Positions 7,910 to 15,666 of a DNA stretch of 33,393 nt are shown piece after piece. Source of the DNA: Planctomycetota bacterium (GTDB lineage Bacteria; Planctomycetota; UBA8742; UBA2392); assembly GCA_020425695.1 (NCBI GenBank), contig JAGQRE010000031.1, positions 1 to 33,393 of the forward strand, written 5' to 3'. The position numbers and the translations under genes are program-made. The notes beneath the pieces are model-generated. The model was not told the origin of the DNA. It did no database searches and was given only the letters and a program-made list of their open reading frames with translations. How positions within the stretch are numbered: the first letter of the stretch is position 1; the number at the start of each line of letters is the position of its first letter.

Positions 7910-8367
7910 CGCGCATGCTCGAAGTCGCCGAACTGGCGCGGGAAAACTGGGACCCTGCCAACCCAGCCAAGGCACAGGCCGTCGCTGAAAAGCAGCTCAA
8001 GCGGCAGAGCAAACAGTTCACGAATACCAAAGACTTTGAGTTCTTCTGGCCTGAAGAAGACCAGACCCTGCTGGTCGTCTATCACCCCGACACCAACAAA
8101 GACCTCAGCGACCCCCGCACACGCGAGCTTGAATACAACCTCGCAACCGGCGAGCACGAAGTCTTTGACCGCTACCCGACGACCTATCAGTTCGTCGCCT
8201 TCGCGATACTCAGCATTCTTGGCGGGCTGATGTTCCTGTTCGTGCGCTGGGCCGCGCGTCCTATGCAGAAGTCCTACGCGTTTGACGGACGCATGGCGCA
8301 GAAGCAGGTACTCAATGACAGCGACGCCCTTGAGTTGATGCAGCGCATGAAGTCACGCAACGTGTGA
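7885..8367 (+). CDS. Membrane-anchored protein of unknown function, possibly the main part of a UGA-containing gene
   Basis: 160 residues if started at the GTG at 7885. An ATG at 7915 with GGAAG 5 nt upstream is an equally good start (150 residues). The N-terminal half is helical and charged (about 10-50). A small soluble region FFWPEEDQTLLVVYHPDT and LEYNLATGEHEVFDRYPT follows, then one membrane helix at about 108-127 and a short polar tail. It is in the same frame as the preceding 38-codon ORF and separated only by one UGA. A joined product would have a membrane helix at each end with a soluble domain between. I do not recognise the family. The coding assignment is good; the true start depends on how the UGA is treated. 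Confidence 0.7.
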   Translation: MTSRSEAEARMLEVAELARENWDPANPAKAQAVAEKQLKRQSKQFTNTKDFEFFWPEEDQTLLVVYHPDTNKDLSDPRTRELEYNLATGEHEVFDRYPTTYQFVAFAILSILGGLMFLFVRWAARPMQKSYAFDGRMAQKQVLNDSDALELMQRMKSRNV

Positions 8368-8435
8368 GCGTCTGTTCCATCCCCGGCCGTGCTTGGCACA
8401 ATGCGTGAAGCCAACAATTTCCGCATGGAGCACCG

Positions 8436-10412
8436 ATGAGCGAGTACGTCTGGACGCCAAGCACCGAGCAGATCGAGAACGCGAACATCACGCGCCTGAT
8501 GCAGCGCCTGAGCTTCAACGTCGATGCGCGCCACCCGGAACAGGCCTACAAGCTCGCGCGCGACTTCGTGAAACGCACGCAGGAAGACCCGGCCGCCTTC
8601 TGGGATGCCGCCCTGCGCGACATGGAAATGGGCTGGTACACCGAATATGAAAAGACCCTCGACGTCTCCAACGGCAACGCCTGGGCCGACTGGTTTGTCG
8701 GCGGCGAAACCAACATCGCGCTGAATTGCGTTGACCGCCACGTGCAATCCGAACGCGCCTCAGAGATCGCGCTGATCGCTGAAACCGAAGACGGCAGCGT
8801 ACGCAACTTCACGTTTGCGGAACTCGCCGGCGAGGTAAACAAGGTCGCCAACGCGTTAAAGGAATGCGGAGTGGCCAAGGGCGATACCGTCGCCTGCTAC
8901 ATGCCGATGGTCGGCGAAGTCGTCTTCGCGATGCTGGCCACGCAAAAACTGGGCGCAATCTTCATTCCGGTCTTCAGCGGCTACGCACCCCCGGCACTGC
9001 GCGAGCGTCTTGAAGACGCCGAAGTCAAAGTCCTGTTCACCGCCGACGGCAGCATGCGCCGCGGCCAGGGCTTCAGCCTCAAGACCCAGGCCGACGCGGC
9101 CGTTGACGGGCTGGACTGCATCGAGCGCGTGATCGTCTACCGCCGCATCGGCGACGGCGTTGAGTGCGACATGCAAGATGGCCGCGACGTCTGGTGGCAC
9201 GACATCGTCAACAAACAAAGCGCCGAGTGCGACACGCTGCCGGTGCCAAGCCTGACACCCGCGCTGATGCTTTACACCAGCGGCACCACCGGCAAGCCCA
9301 AGGGCACGATCCACACCCACGCCGGTTGCCTCGCGCAGATGGGCAAGGAATTGCTGTACAACTTTGACGTGCAGGACGGCGACCGTTTCTGGTGGTTCAG
9401 CGACATCGGCTGGATGATGGGCCCGTGGGAGATCATCGGCTGCCTGATGCACGGCGTTACGCTGATTGTGTTTGAAGGCGCGCCGAATTATCCCGAGCCC
9501 GACCGCCTCTGGAAATCCATTGAGCGTCACGGGGCCACGCACCTCGGCATTTCGCCCACGGCCGTTCGCATGCTGATGCGCGCAGGCGACGAATGGGTCG
9601 ACAAATACCCGATGCCGTCGTTGCGGATTCTCGGCAGCACGGGCGAGCCGTGGGACCCTGAAAGCTACATGTGGTTCCATGAGAAAGTCGGCAAGGGCAA
9701 GTTGCCGATCATCAATATCTCAGGCGGCACGGACATCGTCGGCTGCTTTCTCGCGCCGCTGCCGATCATGCCGCTGAAGGCCTGCACGCTGCAAAGCCCC
9801 GGGCTTGGTATGGATATCGACGTGTTCGACGACGAAGGCAACAGCGTCGTTGACGAAGTCGGCTATCTGGTCTGCAAGAAGCCCGCGCCCAGCATGACCC
9901 GCGGGCTATGGAAGAACGAAGCGAAGTACCTTGAGACGTACTGGTCGAAGTTCACGAACACCTGGAACCACGGCGACTGGGCCAAAGTCGATCACGAAGG
10001 TTTCTGGTACCTGTTCGGGCGTGCCGACGACACCATGAAGATCGCAGGCCGCCGCGTAGGCCCGGGCGAAATCGAAAGCGCGCTAATCGACCACGACGCG
10101 GTATCAGAAGCCGCGGCCATCGGCGTGCCCGACGACTTGAAGGGAACCGAAGTAGTCTGCTTCGTAGTGCTGCACGACGGCTTCGAAGAGACAGAAGAAC
10201 TGCGCAAAGAACTGGTGCAGACAGTAGTGAACGCGCTAGGCAAGGTAGACCGTCCCAAGGACGTAAAGTTCGTAAACGACCTGCCCAAAACCAGGTCCGC
10301 CAAGATCCTCCGCCGCTTGATCCAGAAGAAATACCTGGGCGAAGAAAACGTAGGCGACCTGAGCAGCGTAGCCAACCCGGACGCACTCGAAGCCATCGGC
10401 AAGGCCCGATAG
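8436..10412 (+). CDS. AMP-forming acyl-CoA synthetase, acetyl-CoA synthetase-like
   Basis: 658 residues, the size of acetyl-CoA synthetase. It activates a carboxylic acid with ATP to the acyl-adenylate and transfers it to CoA in the cytoplasm. The motifs are all present: P-loop YTSGTTGKPKGTIHTH at 280-295, GSTGEPWDPES at 400-410, GGTDIVG at 430-436, hinge region GRADDTMKIAGRRVGPGEIE at about 528-547, and the catalytic lysine K623 in LPKTRSAKILRR, which is also the usual acetylation site. The pocket segment differs from the WWQTET motif of true Acs (here NISGGTD), so the substrate may be another short or branched acid, or acetoacetate. GGAG at 8427-8430 fixes the ATG start. Confidence 0.85.
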   Translation: MSEYVWTPSTEQIENANITRLMQRLSFNVDARHPEQAYKLARDFVKRTQEDPAAFWDAALRDMEMGWYTEYEKTLDVSNGNAWADWFVGGETNIALNCVDRHVQSERASEIALIAETEDGSVRNFTFAELAGEVNKVANALKECGVAKGDTVACYMPMVGEVVFAMLATQKLGAIFIPVFSGYAPPALRERLEDAEVKVLFTADGSMRRGQGFSLKTQADAAVDGLDCIERVIVYRRIGDGVECDMQDGRDVWWHDIVNKQSAECDTLPVPSLTPALMLYTSGTTGKPKGTIHTHAGCLAQMGKELLYNFDVQDGDRFWWFSDIGWMMGPWEIIGCLMHGVTLIVFEGAPNYPEPDRLWKSIERHGATHLGISPTAVRMLMRAGDEWVDKYPMPSLRILGSTGEPWDPESYMWFHEKVGKGKLPIINISGGTDIVGCFLAPLPIMPLKACTLQSPGLGMDIDVFDDEGNSVVDEVGYLVCKKPAPSMTRGLWKNEAKYLETYWSKFTNTWNHGDWAKVDHEGFWYLFGRADDTMKIAGRRVGPGEIESALIDHDAVSEAAAIGVPDDLKGTEVVCFVVLHDGFEETEELRKELVQTVVNALGKVDRPKDVKFVNDLPKTRSAKILRRLIQKKYLGEENVGDLSSVANPDALEAIGKAR

Positions 10413-10415
10413 CCC

Positions 10416-10459
10416 AAAGGGGACTGTCCCCGCAGTTGGGGACTGTCCCCGTTTTCGCC
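10416..10459. repeat. Family B tandem repeat, GGGGACTGTCCCC twice
   Basis: Two direct copies of the near-palindrome GGGGACTGTCCCC lie at 10419-10431 and 10438-10450, separated by six bases and followed by GTTTTCGCC. The same GTTTTCGC tail ends the family A arms, so the two families are probably related. The element starts 3 nt after the stop of the acyl-CoA synthetase and could also fold as a transcript-end hairpin. Confidence 0.7.
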
Positions 10460-10515
10460 GCCCACCACACAAGCGGCTGGTTGCGATAGTCAAGATTCTC
10501 TAGACTTATCCAATC

Positions 10516-11505
10516 ATGATAGCGGGACTTGAGAATCGTTCTGTGCTCGACTTGGCGAGGGAACTCGACCAGGGGGGACGGTTTGTCGTTTACCCGTATT
10601 GCGTGTCACTCCTAGTGATAACGCTTCGGCTAAACAGCGGAGTACAGTACGTACCGCCAGGTCACAGCCCTGCCGCCAAGGGACTCCCCTATGTCATAGC
10701 AACCCTGCTGCTTGGCTGGTGGGGTATTCCATGGGGACCCATCTTTTCGATTGCAGCGCTCGCCGAGTCGCTAGGCGGTGGCAGGGACGTCACCTTTGAG
10801 GTGAGAATGGCCTTGCAGAACGAACCGTCCTTCCAAGCCGCAAGGGAGTTTGACGCCCACGTTGCGGCCGCAGAGAGGGCAAAAATCACTGCGCAAGATT
10901 TCTCAAGGGCTGCAGCCAGGCTCCTTGCGTATGGAATCGCGGCAAATGATCACGCCGACAGTGAGGAGATGGCATATGCATCGAGACTGTGCTGGGAACT
11001 CTTCGGCGAAATCCTAGGGAAAAACGAACTCGATTCCATCCTCCGAATAGAGAGTCAGGAACCGAATTGGAAACTGGTCCTGCCACAGGTCTGCATCGAA
11101 CTCCGTAAGCTCGCATCGGCCGATGAGCGGCGGACATTGTTGTCACTAGTGGCAAAGTTGATGTTGGTCGATGGAAAATTCTCGGCGAGCGAAAAGGCCT
11201 ACTTCACCAGCGTCGGCAAGCACCTGGGCTTGGAAATGGATGACATTCGGCTGGTCTTCGAAACTGAGAAAACACAGTTTCTCGGATCCGACTCATCGCT
11301 AGCGATGCGCCAGCGAAAAGCCAGAGTTGTGCTCGGACTACAAGAGAATGCTTCGGACGAAGAAGTAAAGAAACGCTATCGAAAGCTCGCGCTGAAGTAT
11401 CACCCGGACCGGGTGAGCCACCTTGGATCGAAGATTCAGGCAGAAGCCCAACGCAGTTTCAGCAAAATCACCGAAGCAAGAGACATCCTGCTAGGCGCCC
11501 AGTAG
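10516..11505 (+). CDS. TerB-like protein with C-terminal J domain (DjlA-like)
   Basis: 329 residues. The N-terminus has a hydrophobic module with LLLGWWGIPWGPI at about 64-76, a motif seen in membrane-associated TerB-type proteins. A helical TerB-like region covers about 125-255, including LVAKLMLVDGKFSASEKAYF at 211-230. A J domain at about 268-329 has the essential HPD at 296-298. J domains stimulate the ATPase of DnaK-type chaperones; TerB domains occur in tellurite-resistance and membrane-stress proteins. Codon use departs from the neighbours (ATA, CTA, AGG, GGA are frequent). The gene lies between two family B repeats, which hints at acquisition. No Shine-Dalgarno precedes the ATG. Confidence 0.8.
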   Translation: MIAGLENRSVLDLARELDQGGRFVVYPYCVSLLVITLRLNSGVQYVPPGHSPAAKGLPYVIATLLLGWWGIPWGPIFSIAALAESLGGGRDVTFEVRMALQNEPSFQAAREFDAHVAAAERAKITAQDFSRAAARLLAYGIAANDHADSEEMAYASRLCWELFGEILGKNELDSILRIESQEPNWKLVLPQVCIELRKLASADERRTLLSLVAKLMLVDGKFSASEKAYFTSVGKHLGLEMDDIRLVFETEKTQFLGSDSSLAMRQRKARVVLGLQENASDEEVKKRYRKLALKYHPDRVSHLGSKIQAEAQRSFSKITEARDILLGAQ

Positions 11506-11513
11506 CCGCCTTG

Positions 11514-11532
11514 TTTGGGACAGTCCCCTCCC
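11514..11532. repeat. Family B repeat, single copy
   Basis: GGGACAGTCCCCTCC is the reverse complement of the 10416-10459 repeat unit. It begins about ten bases after the stop of the TerB/J gene, so that gene is bracketed by family B elements in opposite orientation. Confidence 0.55.
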
Positions 11533-11601
11533 GTGGAAGCTTGCTATTCCGAATCCGCTCGGCGAAACTCGTGTGACCAAACATTGGGCGAAGAGGCAGC
11601 C

Positions 11602-11784
11602 ATGAAAAACGTCGATATGAAGGTTGAAGGTGACAAGCTTACGATCACGGTGAACCTGGCCAAAGAGTTCGGTCCGTCATCTTCGGGCAAGACCATCATT
11701 GTTGCCAGCAGTGAGGGCAACCAGACCATCGAGTACAAAGAAGGCCAGTACAAGATCGGGTTGAACGTCTATCGCAAGCCGTAA
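11602..11784 (+). CDS. Small 60-residue protein, probably all-beta
   Basis: 60 residues from the ATG at 11602, with GAGG at 11592-11595 as ribosome site. A longer in-frame reading from 11515 would begin inside the family B repeat and is rejected. The protein alternates short beta-strand-like segments: MKNVDMKVEGDKLTITVNL, GKTIIVASSEGN and KIGLNVYRKP, with a conserved-looking KEFGPSSSGKTI turn. Small proteins of this form are, to my recollection, widespread hypothetical proteins without a known role. There is no signal peptide, so it is cytoplasmic. It is followed by a very strong hairpin and a terminator shared with the converging VWA gene. Confidence 0.72.
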   Translation: MKNVDMKVEGDKLTITVNLAKEFGPSSSGKTIIVASSEGNQTIEYKEGQYKIGLNVYRKP

Positions 11785-11786
11785 CC

Positions 11787-11879
11787 CATATGGAGCGCGA
11801 AGCGTAAGCGAGCGGCAACGTTGTTCGGGCAAGCTTCGTTCGTTGCTTGCCGCTCGCTTACGCTTCGCGCTCAGATATG
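11787..11879. repeat. Long inverted repeat, 26-bp perfect arms
   Basis: The left arm at 11793-11818 begins GAGCGCGAAGCGTAAGCGAG and pairs perfectly with 11847-11872. An outer CATAT/ATATG pairing at 11787-11791 and 11875-11879 is interrupted by a small internal loop. The loop is 28 nt. There is no T-run, so it is more likely a dispersed palindromic element than a terminator, lying between converging genes. Confidence 0.75.
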
Positions 11880-11880
11880 A

Positions 11881-11910
11881 CCAAGCCCGGGCATTTCTGC
11901 CCGGGCTTGG
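11881..11910. terminator. Bidirectional terminator between converging genes
   Basis: A 13-bp stem CCAAGCCCGGGCA with its complement encloses a tetranucleotide loop (TTTC), followed by TTCATT. It serves the 60-residue gene from the left and the VWA lipoprotein gene from the right. The T-tract is weak on both strands. Confidence 0.65.
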
Positions 11911-11931
11911 TTCATTCTGCACATCTATTTC

Positions 11932-13578
11932 CTACTCGCCGCCGGCGGTTCCGGCTGCTTCTTTGCTTAAGTCGCGGGCTTTGGTGATTAGTGTGGCGAG
12001 TTCCAGCACGCTGGTGTCGTCGGTCTTGTTGATCAGTGACTTGGTGTCCTGCAGCAACTCATCGTAGCTGCCCTTCTTCGCCCAGTAGCTCTTCTTCATC
12101 AACTCCGCGAACTCGGCCGCGTTGGCCGCGAGGCGCATGTTGGCGGGCGCTTCTTCCCAGCTTGCGGCCAGGTCCTTCACGAACAGTTCTTTGCTCAACT
12201 CAATGAATTCCTGCTTCTCGTCGTGCTTCCAACGCATCGTGGCCGTGCAGATGGGGCCGGTGACTTTCTCGAACAGCTTCACTTCGTACAGCGCCGTTAC
12301 GCTGTGCCCGCTGCCGACTTCGCCGCCGTCCACGCTGTCGTTGCGGAAATCCTCGTCGGCCACATCGCGGTTTTCATAACCCAGCAGGCGGTACGACTTC
12401 ACGACCTTCGGATTGAACTCAACCTGCACTTTCGTGTCTCGGGCAATCACCTGCAGCGTGCCGGTCAGGTTGTCTACGAACACGCGCTTGGCCTCGTCGA
12501 TCGTGTCCACGTAGGCGTAGTGGCCGTCGCCTTTGTCGCCGAGTTGTTCCATCAGCGTGTCGTTGTAGTTGCTCATGCCGAAGCCGATGGTGCTGAGCGT
12601 GATGCCCTTGCGGCGGTTCTCGGCGATGGTTTCGAGAATTTTCTCGGTCGAAGTATTGCCCACGTTCGCCACGCCGTCGCTGCACAGAATCACGCGGTTG
12701 ATGTACCCCTCACGGAAGCTGTCGGCCGCCATCTGATAGCCGACGCGAATGCCTTCCTCGGCATAGGTGCTGCCGTCGGGCTGGAGGCGCGTGATGGCGC
12801 TCATGATGGTTTCGGTTTCCGTAGCGACGGTGTGGTCGAGGATTTTGTAGCCGCGGTCGCCGTAGACGGCGATGCCGATGCGGTCACGCTCGGTCATCTG
12901 ATTCACGAGCAGTTTGAGTGCGCGCTTCACCAGCCCAAGGCGGTTTTCCATGTCCATGCTGCCGCTGACGTCGATCACGAAGGTCAGGATCGCCGGCTTT
13001 CGTTCAAGCGGGTCGATGCGTTTGGCCTGCATACCGACGCGCAGCAGGTAGCAGTTTTTCAAATCCTGCCCGTAGCGCGACGGCGCGCCCGCAACGTCGA
13101 TAGCAAAGGCGCCGTCGCGCGGGGCGTCGTAGTTGTAGTCGAAGAAGTTGACGAACTCTTCGGTGCGTGGGGCTTCGTCGGGCGGCATGTAGCCACGGTT
13201 CAGATAGTCGCGGCACTTGGTGTAGCTGCCGGTGTCTACATCCACGGCAAAGGTCGAAAGGCGATCATCTTCGGTATCGACGAACGGGTTGGTGCCGTAC
13301 TTCTTGAAAAACTCATCGAACGGCTCGCCGGTATCCGTGCGCGGGTCTTCCACGGGCGGCTGGCCGTCATATCTGGAGTCAAGCAAACCATTTTCAGGCA
13401 CGAGGGCACGATTGGCTTCTTGTTGCTCGGCGTACATGTCTGCGCTTACGGCTCCGCCGCAGGCACCGCCGCTGTCGCGTTTCTCATATGTCGGCGAGCC
13501 GCACGCCGCCGTAAACACCAACCCGCCGATTGCTGCGAGCATGAGTGCGGTGCCTAGCTTGGGGGTCTTCGTTTTCAT
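11932..13578 (-). CDS. VWA-domain lipoprotein (vWF_A/DUF3520, YfbK-like)
   Basis: 548 residues from the ATG at 13578. A longer reading to 13710 would cross the palindromic island and is rejected. A lipoprotein signal has its lipobox cysteine at residue 26 (FTAAC). The vWF_A N-terminal domain is marked by NPFVDTEDDRLSTF and PPDEAPRTEEFVNFFDY. A VWA domain carries an intact MIDAS: DVSGSM at about 202-207, the threonine in DGSTYAEEG, and CSDGVANVG. A C-terminal DUF3520-type region follows. The MIDAS binds a divalent metal and usually mediates protein-protein contacts. It is a close paralogue of the next gene upstream, with long shared strings such as DKGDGHYAYVDTI. The gene is probably co-regulated with the ECF sigma factor. 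Confidence 0.82.
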   Translation of the reverse strand: MKTKTPKLGTALMLAAIGGLVFTAACGSPTYEKRDSGGACGGAVSADMYAEQQEANRALVPENGLLDSRYDGQPPVEDPRTDTGEPFDEFFKKYGTNPFVDTEDDRLSTFAVDVDTGSYTKCRDYLNRGYMPPDEAPRTEEFVNFFDYNYDAPRDGAFAIDVAGAPSRYGQDLKNCYLLRVGMQAKRIDPLERKPAILTFVIDVSGSMDMENRLGLVKRALKLLVNQMTERDRIGIAVYGDRGYKILDHTVATETETIMSAITRLQPDGSTYAEEGIRVGYQMAADSFREGYINRVILCSDGVANVGNTSTEKILETIAENRRKGITLSTIGFGMSNYNDTLMEQLGDKGDGHYAYVDTIDEAKRVFVDNLTGTLQVIARDTKVQVEFNPKVVKSYRLLGYENRDVADEDFRNDSVDGGEVGSGHSVTALYEVKLFEKVTGPICTATMRWKHDEKQEFIELSKELFVKDLAASWEEAPANMRLAANAAEFAELMKKSYWAKKGSYDELLQDTKSLINKTDDTSVLELATLITKARDLSKEAAGTAGGE

Positions 13579-13616
13579 TGCCTGCCCTTTCCTTCGGGGT
13601 TGGTTTGTTCTTTCTT

Positions 13617-13713
13617 GTGATGCGGGCGCCTCGCCCGCACTTTTGATGCGACAGCCTCGGCTGCTGACGCGGGCAAGGTGCCCACGCCACGTTGCGGGCG
13701 AGGCGCCCACACC
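13617..13713. repeat. Nested palindromic island D1
   Basis: The outer arms TGCGGGCGCCTCGCCCGCA (13621-13639) and TGCGGGCGAGGCGCCCACA (13693-13711) are reverse complements at 18 of 19 positions, and each is itself nearly palindromic. Smaller hairpins CAGCC/GGCTG and GGGCA/TGCCC lie between. It separates the two VWA genes and is probably a dispersed noncoding element. Confidence 0.6.
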
Positions 13714-13714
13714 A

Positions 13715-15523
13715 CTACTTCAATTCGTTTGCCTTCTCTACCAGCTTGATCAGTTCAGTTACTTTGTCGTTGCGGAAGTCGTATTGCATGCTTTCGAGGT
13801 CGTTCAGCACCGCTTTCAGGCTGCCCTTCTTGGCGTAGAAGCTTGCGCCCAGAATCTCGGCAAACTCGGCCACGCTGCCGGCCAGTCGCAGGTCTTTGTC
13901 GGCCGACTCCCACGTACCGGCGATATCCTTGGCGAACAGCTCGCGGCTAATCTCCTGCGCTTCTTCGTTTTCGTCATGCTTGAAACGGATCGTCGCATAG
14001 GCCACCGGGCCTGTTGCACCGTCCACAAGCTTGACCTCATACAGCGCTGTCGCGGCGTGACCTGCCCCGATCTCGCCACCGTCCACCAAGTCGTTGCGGA
14101 AGTCCTCGTCCTTGACGTCGCGGTTGACGTAGCCAATCAGGCGATACGACTTCACAACGCTCGGGTTGAATTCGATCTGGATTTTCACGTCACGCCCAAC
14201 CACTTCGAGCGCACCGGTCAGGTTATCGACGAAGGTCCGTTTCGCCTCTTCGATACTGTCCACGTAGGCGTAGTGCCCGTCGCCTTTGTCGCCCAGTTGC
14301 TCCATGAACGTGTCATCGTAGTTGCCCATGCCGAAGCCGATGGTGCTGAGCGTGATGCCCTTGCGGCGGTTTTCGGCGACGGCCTTCAGGATCGCCTCGG
14401 CCTGCGTTTCGCCGACGTTGGCGACACCGTCTGAGCACAGGATCACGCGGTTCGTGTAGCCTTCACGGAAGTTGCGGGCGGCCATTTCGTAGGCGACGTT
14501 CAGACCCTCGGCGGCGTTGGTCGAGCCTTCGGTTGAGAGCCCACGGATCGACTTGAGGATTTCGTCCTTACGGAACGCATCCTTGTAGCCCATGTACTCG
14601 TAGCCGCGGCTGCCGAAGACGGCGATGCCGACCTTGTCGCCCTCGCGAAGTTCATTCACCAGCATCTCAAGGGCGCGTTTCACCAGACCGAGGCGCTGTT
14701 CACCTTCCATGCTGCCGCTGACGTCGATGACGAACGTAAGCACAGCCGGCTTGCGATTGGCAGCGGGGATTTCGCGGGCCTGTACGCCAACGCGCATCAG
14801 GTAGCAGTTGTGAAGGTCCTGGCCGTAGCGTGACGGCGCGGCGTCCATGGTGATGCTGAACGGGTCGATGGCGGGCTTGTAGTAGTCGTAGTCGAAGTAG
14901 TTGACGAACTCTTCAACGCGGATGGCCTCGTCCGGCGGCAGGTTGCCACCGTTCAGGTACTGGCGTGCGATGGCATAGCTGCCGGTGTCGTGTTCAAGGG
15001 CGAAGGTGGACAGACGATCGTCTTCGGTGTCCACAAACGGATTGGAGCCGACGCCATCGAACTTCATGTTTCGGGGCTGATCACCGTCTACTTCGTCAAA
15101 TGGCGTGACCGCCAACTTGAGGTTGCCGCTTGCATCCACGGACCTTTTCCACTCTTCGTAAGGCGCGAGCGTTATGTCCGCTAAGGGTTGGTCGTATTGC
15201 CCCCCAGAACTATCCTCCGCCCCGGTACTTACGTCGTTGAGAGCCGGCTCAACAGCCTGCGAGACAGCGTTGAATTCAACTTCGCTCTGCGTTCCCGCCA
15301 ATCCGAGCCAGGCGACTGTGGCCGTCAACAAGATTGCGGCAGCCGCGGCCAGGCCTGGACCCCAGGCACGCCATGCGGGGCGTGGCCCGGCCACGGGCTG
15401 CTTTGGGGGGGCAGCATTCAGCGCGTTCGCTTTCGCGAGCGTCTGCGCAATGAGGTCCGGCGGAGTCTTGCCACCGAGCACTTCTTCCAGTGCTGCCTCA
15501 AGGATGGGGTCGTTCTCGTTCAT
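13715..15523 (-). CDS. Membrane-anchored VWA-domain protein (vWF_A/DUF3520), sigma-linked
   Basis: 602 residues. The N-terminal 80 residues differ from its paralogue: a short acidic helical segment (MNENDPILEAALEEVLGG) and a membrane helix at about 55-77 (GLAAAAAILLTATVAWLGLAG). This layout recalls anti-sigma or sigma-linked membrane proteins. Beyond residue 170 it matches the neighbouring lipoprotein: NPFVDTEDDRLSTF, a vWF_A domain, VWA with DVSGSM at about 267-272, EGSTNAAEG, CSDGVANVG, and a DUF3520-type tail. It starts about 140 nt downstream of the ECF sigma gene on the same strand. A role in reading an envelope signal and controlling that sigma factor is inference only; no zinc-finger anti-sigma motif is visible. 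Confidence 0.82.
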   Translation of the reverse strand: MNENDPILEAALEEVLGGKTPPDLIAQTLAKANALNAAPPKQPVAGPRPAWRAWGPGLAAAAAILLTATVAWLGLAGTQSEVEFNAVSQAVEPALNDVSTGAEDSSGGQYDQPLADITLAPYEEWKRSVDASGNLKLAVTPFDEVDGDQPRNMKFDGVGSNPFVDTEDDRLSTFALEHDTGSYAIARQYLNGGNLPPDEAIRVEEFVNYFDYDYYKPAIDPFSITMDAAPSRYGQDLHNCYLMRVGVQAREIPAANRKPAVLTFVIDVSGSMEGEQRLGLVKRALEMLVNELREGDKVGIAVFGSRGYEYMGYKDAFRKDEILKSIRGLSTEGSTNAAEGLNVAYEMAARNFREGYTNRVILCSDGVANVGETQAEAILKAVAENRRKGITLSTIGFGMGNYDDTFMEQLGDKGDGHYAYVDSIEEAKRTFVDNLTGALEVVGRDVKIQIEFNPSVVKSYRLIGYVNRDVKDEDFRNDLVDGGEIGAGHAATALYEVKLVDGATGPVAYATIRFKHDENEEAQEISRELFAKDIAGTWESADKDLRLAGSVAEFAEILGASFYAKKGSLKAVLNDLESMQYDFRNDKVTELIKLVEKANELK

Positions 15524-15559
15524 CTGTCTGTTCTTTCGTGGAACCTGGGTTCAGGATCT

Positions 15560-15660
15560 TGGGTGGCACCGACAATCTTGTCGGTGGTCACGGCGATTTT
15601 GCCGTGACGATTGGGCTTCGCTTCGCTCAGCCCGGCCGACAGGATTGTCGGCCCCACCCA
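15560..15660. repeat. Nested palindromic island D2
   Basis: The outer arms at 15560-15584 and 15636-15660 are reverse complements at 22 of 25 positions. Each contains its own palindrome (CCGACAATCTTGTCGG and CCGACAGGATTGTCGG). Inside lie a perfect 8-bp hairpin GTCACGGC/GCCGTGAC (15587-15608) and GGGCT/AGCCC (15613-15633). The whole can fold as a multibranched cruciform between the sigma gene and the first VWA gene. Confidence 0.7.
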
Positions 15661-15666
15661 ACTGCT

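Noticed and set aside
10416..10459. Possible start of a CRISPR array
   Set aside because: There are only two units with a 6-nt spacer and no cas genes; the unit matches dispersed family B elsewhere.
12223..13557. 444-codon open frame on the plus strand
   Set aside because: Antisense to the VWA lipoprotein gene, whose VWA and lipobox motifs prove the minus strand. The antisense product shows no domain.
13579..13710. 44-residue N-terminal extension of the VWA lipoprotein
   Set aside because: It would run through palindromic island D1 and put the lipoprotein signal in the interior of the protein.
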